From Priapulus caudatus (Eukaryota > Priapulida > Priapulimorpha > Priapulimorphida > Priapulidae): 32,220 nt of DNA. Of this stretch, positions 18,315 through 27,250 are shown piece after piece; positions within the stretch are counted from its first letter, which is position 1, and every line of letters begins with the position of its first letter. The notes beneath the pieces were generated by a model. The model did no database searches, was not told where the DNA came from, and saw only the letters and a list, made by a program, of their open reading frames with translations. The stretch spans positions 91,138 through 123,357 of the forward strand of contig NW_014577816.1 in assembly GCF_000485595.1 (NCBI RefSeq), given 5' to 3'. The position numbers were made by a program, and so were the translations under genes.

Positions 18315-18580
18315 AGATAGTAGCCCTCATTTGCAAAGCATCGTGGAAGGTCTCGAACAAATTTAGGCTCATTGTAACTTAAAATGAGAACTCAGCAAAG
18401 TAAATTAACATATCACAGAATGGGATTTATGGTTATAATGCGACATTTCAATTAGAAATTAAACGTTTTCCTCTTAAGACGACTGGAAGACGCCTTAAGA
18501 ACTCAAAGAAAACATTATGATGCATCTACAAATGGAATTTTATGAAAATTGGGAGGGTGTGCAAATGAGGGCTACTACCT
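18315..18580. mobile_element. MITE with TTAA target duplication, 266 bp
   Basis: Ends AGATAGTAGCCCTCATTTGCA and, inverted, AGGTAGTAGCCCTCATTTGCA, a 21-bp inverted repeat with one mismatch. TTAA flanks both sides (18311-18314, 18581-18584), as in piggyBac and Kolobok families. No coding capacity. Confidence 0.88.
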
Positions 18581-18955
18581 TTAATGTAAACAGTGTATCT
18601 AAAGTAATAGACTTTTGTTTACACTGTATCTAAAATGAAAGACACTACGAATCTTGACCCCGTACACTGCTGAAGTTTTTGTTTTATTTTGGAAACTTTT
18701 CATGTACACTCCTAAAAAAGTTCGGAAATTCAGGTTTGATCGATGATATCTAGCTTGTACTTGCATTATTATCATTGCATTTAGTATCATTGGAAAGCCT
18801 GTTCATTTCACTTCACAAGGATGTCCCATTTGCAATGATTAGGCAATTGTAGGATATGCAGTACAGCTCGGAACAAGAGTCAATATATAGGAGAATGCAC
18901 TTTTGACACTAGCAATGCCTTTTACAACATTTCACTTCGGACCCACCCCCATATT

Positions 18956-19308
18956 CAGGTCTAACGATAACATTTTATTACAGAAATCGATGCTGAGATA
19001 CCCCCTGACCAAACTAAATGCATTTTCATCACAAAATAAAACTCCTCTGGTGAGATATTGCGCATGCGCTAAAGCAGTAACGTAGCCAGGTTATGTACTT
19101 AATGGTATATGCAGCAGGGATCTTGCATGAAAGCTCTGCTTCCTATTTCTGAAGTGAGGTCTACTGATGAAATTTTCTCATATAGATCTATTCTAGGATA
19201 ACTCCTCTTCATTTTAAATTCATAATGTTTGCAAAATATTATTATTCTCGGGAGATATTGCGCATGCGCCAGCACCGTTTCAGGCGTGCAGTAGGCCTAC
19301 GACCTAAA
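18956..19308 (+). repeat. Direct duplication, copy 1 (about 353 bp)
   Basis: Colinear with 19505-19853 at about 85-90% by eye, both from CAGGTCTA to ACCTAAA. Contains two TGCGCATGCGC palindromes (19059-19069, 19259-19269). Confidence 0.9.
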
Positions 19309-19812
19309 TAAAAGTACGTAATATAGCTTGCTGGTGGAGAGAGGGGTGGGAAACTGAGGGGAGGTGGCAGAGAAGACAGTCGAGAGGCGGTAGAAGAAGA
19401 AGGAGGCTGAGCGTGCGACAAGGAAGATAAGGGAAAAGGCGGGCGGGGATGAAGTAGGAGTTTTGCACCCTACAGGCTATAGGGCGCTCTCCTAACTATA
19501 AACACAGGTCTACTGATAAAAATTTATGACAGAAACCTACGTTGAGATATCCCTGACCATACTAAATGCGTTTTCATCGCAAAATAAAACTCCTCTGGTG
19601 AGATATTGAGCATGCGCTAAAACAGTAACGTAGCCAGGTTATGTACTTAATGGTATATGCAGCGGGGATCTTACATGAAAGCTCTGCTTCCGAAGTGAGG
19701 TCTAATGATGGAATTTTGTCATGTCTATCTATGCTAGGATGACCCCTCTTCATTTTAAATTTATAATTTTTGCAAAATATTATAATTTTCTCGGGAGATA
19801 GTGCGCATGCGC
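19059..19812. promoter_or_regulatory. NRF-1-like palindromes TGCGCATGCGC (three intact, one mutated)
   Basis: Sites at 19059-19069, 19259-19269, 19607-19617 (mutated) and 19802-19812 match the NRF-1 consensus YGCGCAYGCGCR core. They lie within the duplicated segment, about 200 bases apart in each copy. No transcript is evident nearby. Confidence 0.4.
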
Positions 19813-19853
19813 GAGCACCGTTTCAGGCGTGCGGTCACTGCGGTTAGACCTAA
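19505..19853 (+). repeat. Direct duplication, copy 2 (about 349 bp)
   Basis: Second copy, offset by about 549 bp. Its first palindrome is mutated (TGAGCATGCGC, 19607-19617); the second is intact (19802-19812). The copies are separated by a purine-rich stretch of about 130 bases (19330-19460). Confidence 0.9.
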
Positions 19854-20022
19854 ACAATAGTAGGCCTACTATACGTAATAGCCCTATATACGATATAGGT
19901 ATAAATTATATAATATATATACGAATGTACATATATCTACCACAAATATCATGCTACTGGAGAGTTATAGCGAGCGCGCGCGTACTAGCCTTGCATATTA
20001 CAAGTCCATGTGCATGGATATC

Positions 20023-20249
20023 CAGGCCCGTAGCCAGGGGGGGGGGCGTTCGCCCCCCCCAATAAGAATTTCACTTCAGGTATGCACCAGATCGCTCCAT
20101 TTTAGTGTAATATTGCAAAATCTCCATCGTGCTGGAGGGGGACACCCCCTCCCACACCCTCCCCCTGCTCGGTCGCTATGCTCTCTCACAAATTGCCAAC
20201 ATTTAAAAACGAACCCCCCTTCCCCAATATAAAGCTGGCTACGGGCCTG
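20023..20249. mobile_element. hAT MITE, 227 bp (CAGGCCCGTAGCCAG ends)
   Basis: Left end CAGGCCCGTAGCCAG; right end inverted CAGGCCCGTAGCCAGC. CAGGCCCGTAGCC-type ends are common in animal hAT MITEs. GATATC lies directly outside both ends (20017-20022, 20250-20255). The interior has G and C homopolymer runs. Confidence 0.88.
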
Positions 20250-20447
20250 GATATCGGATATGGAGTGACAAGATTCTGGAACTCAAGACTAGTATAGTAG
20301 TAAATCCTTTCAATATCTCCTACCTAAGCCACCTACCAGCAGTATACGGTCGCGGTTCCTGTATTTAGTTTAGGCTATCAATCGGAATTAAGTCATTTTT
20401 TATACTTTCTACTTTTTCATTTAGTGGAGTAGAGACAAGCACAAAAT

Positions 20448-21650
20448 AGTGTGTGTGTGTGTGTGGGCCGACCGTCGGCGGCGTGCTGTTGCAGGCCGCG
20501 TCGGGGCGGCTGGGCGTGCGTCGTGGGCGGCGGTGGTGTGTGTGTGCGTAGCTGTGCGTGCCGTGCCCCCCCGGCGGGCGGCCGCGGCCGCCGCCGGCGC
20601 GCCGGCCCGCCCCCCCCCGTGCCGGCCCCGCGGTCGCCCGGACCCGGCGGCCGGCGTGCCGTGGTGCGTGCGGTGCGTGTGTTGTCCTGCTGCTGTGTGT
20701 CACTGTGCTGCGTGGTTGTCCGCGGGTGTGCTGAGGGCCCGCCGTGCGCGCTGTGTGGTTGGCTGCTCCGGTGCGTGCGTGCTTGTTGTGGGTGTGTGAG
20801 TGGCTGTTGTGTGTGTTGTGTGGCGCTGTGTGTGCTGCGTGCTGTGGATGTGGGTATGTCTGTGTTGCCTTTGGTGCTGGAGGGCTTGGTTGTGTTTGGG
20901 TCTGCTCGTTTGCGGGTGTGGCTGTGTGGGCCGGGCTGGCGCGGGCCTGTGTGCCCTGTCGGGGGGGCTGGGGCGGCGGGGGCGGGCGCTTCGGGCCCGT
21001 CCGCCGCTTTTCCGCGTCCGCGCGGCGCCGGGGGGCGGCGCCGCGCCTCGTGCCTCGCGGTCTGCGGCCGGCGGGCCCGCGTCCGGCCTCGGCGCGGGTG
21101 TGTGTGTTTGTGTGCGGGCCCCCGCCCGCGCCGGCTGCTGTGCTGGGCCTGTGCTGGGTCCTTGGGGCGGCCTGGCGTTCGGTGGAGGGGCGCCCGCCGT
21201 CGCCCCGGTGGCGTGTGGGTGCGCCGCGCCCGCGGCGCCGCGGGCGTTGCCTTGTGCTGTGCGCTGTGCTGGGTCTCGGGCGGGCGGCGGCCGCCGTGGG
21301 CGCCCGTGGTATTCGCTCGGGGCTGGTGTGTGTCGTCTTGTTTCCTTCGCTGTGCTGCTGTGTGTGTGGTGCCGTGCGCACCATGGCTCGGCCCACGGCT
21401 GCGTGCCATGCCATGCAGTGCATGTGCGTGGTCGCGCCGGGCGCGTTGCTCGGGCGGAAGCGGTGCATTGTCGGCGCGCTCGCGTACTCATGCTGCTGTC
21501 TTCACCCTGTGTGTGCTGTGTGTGTGCGCTGCATGTATGCGTGCATGCGTGCCGCGCTGCGTGCGTGCGTTGCGGTTGCGCGTGCCGCGGTGTGGGCAGC
21601 CGTTGCCGCCGTGCAGTGCGTGCGTCTCGATACATGGATGGGTCTGCTGC
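20448..21650. other. GC-rich island nearly devoid of A on the + strand
   Basis: About 1.2 kb of G, C and T with many CpG. I count 12 A in 20461-21360 (900 bases), none in 20882-21185, and two in 20882-21379. Flanks are AT-rich. Because every stop codon on either strand needs an A on the + strand, five or six long overlapping open frames appear (up to 413 codons). Their residues are only Ala, Arg, Gly, Pro, Cys, Val, Trp, Leu or, on the other strand, Thr, His, Pro, Arg, with no conserved domain. I treat none as a gene. Confidence 0.9.
20961..20986 (+). other. G-quadruplex motif in the A-free core
   Basis: Runs of 7, 4, 5 and 3 G separated by loops of 2, 4 and 1 bases meet the standard G4 pattern. 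Confidence 0.7.
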
Positions 21651-21875
21651 CAAGCCGTAAACCATTGCCATTGTGGAGCCCGTCATCCGTAAATCTATGT
21701 AATTGCCTTAGTAATAGCGCCCGCACGTTAGCATGGCCGACGCGCAGCCAACAAGCGCCGTGGGCGTTCACTTGCCGACTCTGCTCTCGAGGGATAATGC
21801 TATCCCCCGCCGGCGTGGATGCGGAGGTGACCGCCCAATCGTGCAGCCACTAGTTGTTGCGGATAGTTGTTAGCG

Positions 21876-21950
21876 ATTAGGTTAGGGTTAGGATTAGCGG
21901 GCTCTAGAGGTTATGGGTTAGCGTTTAGGATTAGGCGTTAGGGTCTAGCG
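21876..21950 (+). repeat. Degenerate TTAGGG-like array
   Basis: Two exact TTAGGG plus variants such as TTAGGA, TTATGGG and TTAGCG. Confidence 0.8.
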
Positions 21951-22385
21951 CCGTTTTTGCTCATGATATCTGTCCCCACACCATAGCCTATTAATTTTCC
22001 GTGGATAACAATGACCTATATTAGCGCCTGGCGACACAATATAACTATTATAAGTGTTCGCAGTGTATGCGAGGTGAGAGAAGTTACACGTTATGAGGAT
22101 TATGTTCTTGAACGTACATACAGTCAAGTATCACAGTGAACCCTCCCTTCCACTCGCGGGCGGGCGATTTATTTTTTCCGTACCGCTCTAGCGCGTCAGC
22201 GGTCGGGGCCAGCGTCTATGCGGGAATGCTTTGCGTCACAGGCCTCAACAGTCCCCTAAAACACTATGTACTCGAACTACTCAACAAATAATTAATATAG
22301 TGTTTACACAGCGCTTCTATCGCTAGCAAAGACCGTTTCTTGGAGCCTATAGTAGTGATTACGGTTTGCATACTTTAACGAGACA

Positions 22386-22457
22386 AAGATGGCGGCGGTG
22401 GCGCCGATTTTCGAAATAACGCCTTGGGAAAATAAAATTCAGATTTGGAGAGTTTAG
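22386..22457 (+). other. YY1-like motif at a 22-codon open frame
   Basis: AAGATGGCGGC (22386-22396) matches the YY1 site that often overlaps a start codon. The ATG at 22389 opens a frame beginning MAAVAPIFEITPW that stops at 22457. No donor site is obvious inside it. It may be a 5' end or chance. Confidence 0.2.
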
Positions 22458-22464
22458 ATTGAGC

Positions 22465-22568
22465 TAGAACCCTAACCCTACACCCTAAACCCTAACCCTA
22501 ACCCGAACCTGTGGCTTTAACCCATAACCCTTAACCCTAAACCATGGCTGTAACCCATAACCCTAACC
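22465..22568 (-). repeat. Degenerate CCCTAA-like array
   Basis: Six exact CCCTAA plus CCCATAA and CCCTTAA variants, in the opposite orientation to the array at 21876. Confidence 0.85.
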
Positions 22569-22662
22569 AATATGCATTCCCAATACGCATAGCGAGCGCT
22601 GACGCGTTAACGGTACGGGAAAAAAAATCGCGCCCGGCGAATAGCATTACCCTGCTCTCGAC

Positions 22663-23472
22663 GAACGCAAGCTAGATATGTTACCTGCTCCCTCACATTG
22701 AAATAATCATATGTTTGAATGAGGCATGGTACCCGTCTATGGCAGCGATCGAAGCGCCCTCAATGGCGCCAATAGACCATACCGGCATGTCAGGAACAAT
22801 GTTACATAAATACAAGTTACGTTATTAAGTTATGATTTCTGCGTGGAAAAGAGAATTAGCATCGAACTACATATTTACAAAACTTACAAGGTCAGTGTTC
22901 GTAGTATTGTCGGTCTGTGTTTTGCACCTGAAAATTATAAGTAGGGGGGCCTACTAGTAATAGTGGTACTACTACTAGTAAATGAGAACAATACAGTAGG
23001 CCTACAGTATACTCGCCCAATAGTGAATAGAATGAAAGTGCATTGAACTCTGTCGATAGACAATAGACTAGTCAATACTGGCAGTGACAACACTAGTACT
23101 AGTAGTAGTACAGTGTCGCCACAGATACTTGGAACGGGCTTGGAACGTTTCAATACTAAAATAATGGTAAATAAACACGAAATTTATTTACGACCAAAGT
23201 CTTAATCTAAGTATTATCTTAATGAGTCTCTTTTGCCCATCTACTCTAGCCTATATAATGATATATACGTAGCTATTGCCGTATTGGAAGCAATTAAGTT
23301 GGAGGTTAATTGATTAATTCAAGGTACCGGTACTATAGTCCATGCCCGTTAGGTGGTCAGAACTTCTGTGTAGACCACATTGTTCATGATGGAACGTTTA
23401 GTTGTGTCCTTGGCGTCTACAGCTACACACACACACACGCGTGCGCATACACACTAACTAAAAACGCAGTGC
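22663..23472. other. Intergenic sequence
   Basis: AT-rich, with several ACTAGT/CTACTA short repeats near 22950-23110. No gene or element supported. Confidence 0.4.
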
Positions 23473-23700
23473 CAGTGGCTACGCATCCGGAACCGGTCGC
23501 CTAGCCCTCCAGGCTATGCATCCAGACATCCACATCACACCAGTGATGTCGCGCGACTGCAGTAACGCATGATTGCCGCAACGGCGGGCGCTCTAGCTGA
23601 TTGCCGTAAATATGACAATATGCATGCCTCTGCTGGCTATCCTTTCAATCCGTTGCCATCTCTCGCTCTTTCCTCTCTTTCACACACCATATGCACACAG

Positions 23701-24040
23701 CTCTCTCTCTCTCTCTCTCTTTCTCTCATCTCTCTCTCTCTCTCGTCTCTCTCTCTCTCCCTCTCTCAACACACACACCACACACACACACCTCTATGCT
23801 CTCCTCTCTCTAGCTCTTCTCTCTCTCCTCTCTCTCTCTCTCTCTTCGCTCTCTCTCTCTCTCTCTGCTCTCTCTCTCTCTCTCTACTCTCTCTCTCTCT
23901 CTCTCTCTACTCTCTCTCTCTCTCTCATCTCTTCTTCTCTCGCTCTTTCTCTCTCCTTCTCTCTCTCTCCTCTCTCTCTCCTCTCTCTCTCATCTTTCTC
24001 GTCTCTCTCTCTCTCTCCTCTCTCTCTCTCCTCTCTCTCT

Positions 24041-24089
<49 letters not shown>

Positions 24090-24465
24090 TCTCTGTCTCT
24101 CTACCCTTCTCTGTCTCTCGTCTCTCTGCTCTGCTCTGTCTCTCTGTCTCTTCTGCTCTGTTCTCTCCTGTCTCTCTGATTTCTCTCATGGTCTCTCTGT
24201 CTCTCTGTCTCTCGTCTCTCTGTCTCTTCTGTCTCTCGTTCTCTCTGTCTCTCTGTCTCTCGTCTCATCTGTCTTTCTCCTGTCTCTCTGTCTCTCTGTC
24301 TCTCGTTCCTCTGTCTCTCTGCTCTCTCTGTCTCTCTGATCTCTCTGTCTCTCTGATCTCTGCTGCTCTCTCAGTCGTCTCTCTGTCTCCTTGCCTCTCT
24401 GTCTTCTTGTCTTACTGTATCTTTGTCTCACTGTCTTCTTGTCTCTCTGACTACTTGCCTCTCTG

Positions 24466-24515
<50 letters not shown>

Positions 24516-24527
24516 TCTCTTTCTCTT
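23701..24527. repeat. (CT)n-rich microsatellite
   Basis: More than 800 bases of CTCTCT with scattered G and A, including a sub-block of CTCTCTGT units (24100-24470). Confidence 0.99.
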
Positions 24528-24729
24528 CTCTCACACAACAACACACAACATACCTCTACGCTCTCTTCTCTTCTCCCCACACACACACACACACCATACA
24601 CACACACACCAACACACACACCACACACAACACACACACACACACACAACACGACACAACACACCTCTAGCGCGCCTCTGTTCTTTCTCTCTCTCTATCA
24701 GTCATACACGCACGTACTCATACACATTC

Positions 24730-24777
<48 letters not shown>

Positions 24778-24792
24778 GCACACACACACACA
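24528..24792. repeat. (CA)n and (CT)n microsatellites
   Basis: CA-rich 24528-24665, then CT 24733-24776 and CA up to 24792. Confidence 0.97.
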
Positions 24793-25014
24793 CTCGGCAA
24801 TCAGCAGAGCGTCCCGTTGCGCAATCATGCGTGTACGTGTCGCAAGATCACCGTGTGAGATGGATGTCCGGACGCGTAGCCTAGCGGCTCCTCATCCGGA
24901 ACCGGTCGCGTAGCCACTGCTAGTGCTAACTAAAAAAACAAGATAGCTTGTAAGAGTATTATTAGAGGTCAGTCTGAATGTTGTACGATTTATGTTTACC
25001 ATTGAAAATCTTAC

Positions 25015-25122
25015 CTGCGACATCAGGAGTTTCTTGACAGCGGGCGACTTTCTTGCGGGCGGTATATCTTGTCGATGCTTAATATCTCGACGTGTCAGTG
25101 ATGCCTTTCTTTTTGGTGGCAT
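25015..25122 (-). CDS. Candidate first coding exon of an unidentified nuclear protein
   Basis: On the minus strand an ATG at 25122 opens 36 codons that start MPPKRKASLTRRDIK and end LLMSQ, followed at once by a strong donor CAG|GTAAGA (phase 0). The peptide is rich in Lys, Arg and Pro (RKSPAVKK), as in nuclear protein N-termini. Codon content is balanced and unlike the surrounding repeats. Downstream exons would lie at lower coordinates; I could not find one. I do not recognise the family. A chance frame is possible. Confidence 0.4.
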
Positions 25123-25210
25123 TAGCTGGGCACTCGTTATAACCAATTTTTGCCGTGTGGAAACTTTGACTTATGTTATAACGAAATGCGCTTCATTTAA
25201 GAAACAATGT

Positions 25211-25299
25211 AAAAACAATGTATAACATTTCTCTGGTTAGATTAGATGGAGCGACTTAGAAAATCTTAGATAGAGCGCCTTTGGTTATACATTGTTTTT
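25211..25299. repeat. 16-bp perfect inverted repeat, 57-bp spacer
   Basis: AAAAACAATGTATAAC (25211-25226) and its exact complement (25284-25299). It abuts the start of dispersed repeat A copy 2. It may be a very small MITE or a chance AT-rich hairpin. Confidence 0.6.
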
Positions 25300-25866
25300 A
25301 GCTCATCTGACGTACCGGTAGTCAGATGCAGCTTGTAGAATTGCATGATCGTGCGTGCGTCCGTCTGTCCGTGCGTCTGTCAACAGTTGGGCACAAATCT
25401 TAACCGCTTCACGTACGGTTACGATATTCGGGACGTCCGGTGGGGGATAGTTAAAAGGACTCAGGATGACAAATTTGGGGGTCAAGGGTCAAAGGTCAAG
25501 ATGTATAAACGGAGAGGGAATATTTCTCCCTTAACTTAAGGTATAGGAGGAAATACGGAATTGCGGCACAAATCTTAACAGCCTGACCTATGCTCTTAAT
25601 ATTCGGTATATAGTGTGATGGGCAGAAAACCCATCACCAGTGCGAAATTGGGGGGCACAGGTCAAAGGGCAGGGGTTAAAGGTCAGTATCAGACATTTTC
25701 TGAGGACATGACCTAATGGACAGAGTGAAAAACTTTTTTGTTTCAGTGCTGACCTACCATTTTTATCACTTTATTGAAAGGACCATGAAATGTGCTTTCC
25801 ACTGACATGCGAAGATTAAGTGTCTGATAACCTTTTGACCCGCAAGAGGAGGGTTAAACATGGATT
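25299..25866 (+). repeat. Dispersed repeat family A, copy 2 (568 bp)
   Basis: Second copy of the repeat at 6271. It contains GGGTCA-A-AGGTCA (25486-25498) and AGGTCA-A-AGGGCA (25659-25671), both DR1-like. Confidence 0.85.
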
Positions 25867-25936
25867 CCTGAACTGCCTCAATGACGTCACAGTGTTGTCA
25901 TATTCATGGCACATCAATAATCTAGAAACCCAATAA

Positions 25937-26010
25937 GCCTGGATAGCCGAACGCGTACAGCACAAGCGTCACGGCTCAAAGGTCGTTGGATCGAATCCCA
26001 TCTGATTTTT
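25937..26010 (+). repeat. tRNA-like segment, probable SINE head
   Basis: TAGCCGAACGCG (25944-) fits an A box and GGATCGAATCC (25988-25998) differs by one base from the B box consensus; they are 44 bases apart, as in tRNA genes. The clover-leaf stems are poor, so it looks like a tRNA-derived SINE or a decayed tRNA and not a working tRNA. A T-rich segment follows. Confidence 0.45.
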
Positions 26011-26129
26011 TATTATTTACCTGTATTTTTACCCTATACTCTGTATTTTTCTATCTTTATCCATTTAACTATTTTTTTAAATTAACGCAAATATTTACAT
26101 GATTTATTTACAACAACTAAGTTTTTTTT

Positions 26130-26580
26130 TTAATAGGGTTAGGATTAGGGTCACAATGCACGATAAAACAGGAGTTTCAGGCACGCGATTTGTATCAACC
26201 AATGGGATTTGGGAGGTATATTTATATGCAGAATGCAGAAGGTTGTTGAAATGATGTGTATGCAACTGGGTATCTGCATATCTGCGCCTAACAAAGGTGT
26301 CACTTGAGCCCAGACGCTCTGCGGTTCTTGTTTACATTGCCATTGTGTTTTCGTGTTGTGACGTTGCCCCGCGCTCGGTGCAAAAATTTCCCACTTTTTT
26401 AATGTTTTTGAACGTGGAATGTGAAAAAAATAAAACTGTGAAAAAAAATAGCCTATGCAACGTGTCATGATCTGTAGAATGTTCCGACCAAGTTTGGAGA
26501 GGATCCGTTGAGCGGTGCAGAAACGTATAGCCGGACACACACACAGACAGAAATTCCCCAATTTATAGTAAGATTGCAAC
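26130..26580 (-). repeat. Possible dispersed repeat with a CTGTCTGTGTGTGTGTCCGG module
   Basis: On the minus strand the order is TCTGTCTGTGTGTGTGTCC, then CACCGCTCAACGGATCC and CCAAACTTGG. This general layout (a short CTGT tract followed by a fixed GC-rich phrase) also characterises repeat family A here and many invertebrate dispersed repeats. A 143-codon frame over it carries no domain I recognise. A TTAGGG-like patch lies at 26132-26152. Confidence 0.3.
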
Positions 26581-26729
26581 AACTTAGGTCAGCTGTAGCA
26601 ATGTTTGTAAACATCTATAAGAAATACGCAATGTGCATTGGCTGATAGAACATTAGTATACCACAGTGATAGAAACTAGGATCATAGGATGATGGTTTTT
26701 TTTAAATATACATATATATGTGTATATAT

Positions 26730-27250
26730 TAGAGGTGTAACGATGCTCTAGGGTCTTGATACGATACGTATCTCTATACGTAGGTCATGCATACGTAGGT
26801 CACTCTATACGTAGGTATATGATACATGTCGCGATACATATTTATATATATGTGTATGTATAATATCTATTCCAACACTCATAATTCCAACGTATAATTA
26901 TGAGTATGTAAAAGCTGTGGAAATATGTAGTAAACAATCTGTTACTATATATATATATTTCTATGGCTGAAACACACATGTTCTCAGTGTGCTCTAGACT
27001 GACCTGTAATCAACAGCTCCACTCAACGTTTACGCTATACACAGTGCTACAGTGCGTGTGCAATAACGACACGCACCAGTCAATTGGCACTCGATCTTTA
27101 TTGTTTTGCGGTAACACTTTTGGCAGCAATACAACTGCACTGCATATATTGACCCAGACTGCTACAATAGCCGAGGATATTTACGTGATACTGAGAGGAA
27201 TTTCATAAAGTATAACAAAAAATTCAATATCGATGAATCATTACACCCTA
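26730..27250. mobile_element. hAT-like non-autonomous element, 521 bp
   Basis: Left end TAGAGGTGTAACGATG; right end inverted TAGGGTGTAATGATTC. TAGGGGTGTAACGAT is a known style of animal hAT terminus. Flanks are AT-rich and similar (GTATATAT, ATATAAAT). TATACGTAGGT units repeat three times near 26775-26820. An 81-codon frame inside has no known similarity. Confidence 0.65.

Larger units (their letters stand above)
21783..22662. repeat. Inverted modules with degenerate telomere-like arrays
   Basis: Three modules occur in inverted orientation. The first is GGGATAATGCTAT (21783-21813) against 22639-22662. The second is a degenerate TTAGGG array (21876-21950) against CCCTAA (22465-22568); both contain GGTTATGGGTTA and both end GGG(T)TCTAGC. 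The third is a TTTTTTCCGTACCG...GCGTCAGCG segment (22156-22232) against 22574-22638. The modules are not in mirror order, so it is a rearranged structure and not one clean palindrome. Confidence 0.75.
23473..24919. mobile_element. Foldback element of 1.45 kb with a microsatellite interior
   Basis: Terminal inverted repeats of about 130 bp (23473-23606 and 24795-24919), starting CAGTGGCTACGC on both strands, match over nearly their full length: shared blocks include GACATCCA, CGCATGATTG and GCTGATTGCCG. Everything between is CT-rich, with CA runs. The CAGTGGC end resembles hAT termini. Outside sequence gives only a partial match (AGTGC), so the target duplication is uncertain. Leu/Ser-rich frames inside are products of the CT repeats. 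Confidence 0.8.

Noticed and set aside
20365-21853. Long open frames of 286-413 codons on both strands in the GC-rich island
   Set aside because: They overlap in nearly every frame and result from the lack of A, which removes stop codons on both strands. Translations are low-complexity with no domain or coding signature.
23569-24884. Leu/Ser-rich frames up to 352 codons and Arg/Glu-rich frames on the opposite strand
   Set aside because: Direct translations of CT/GA microsatellites.
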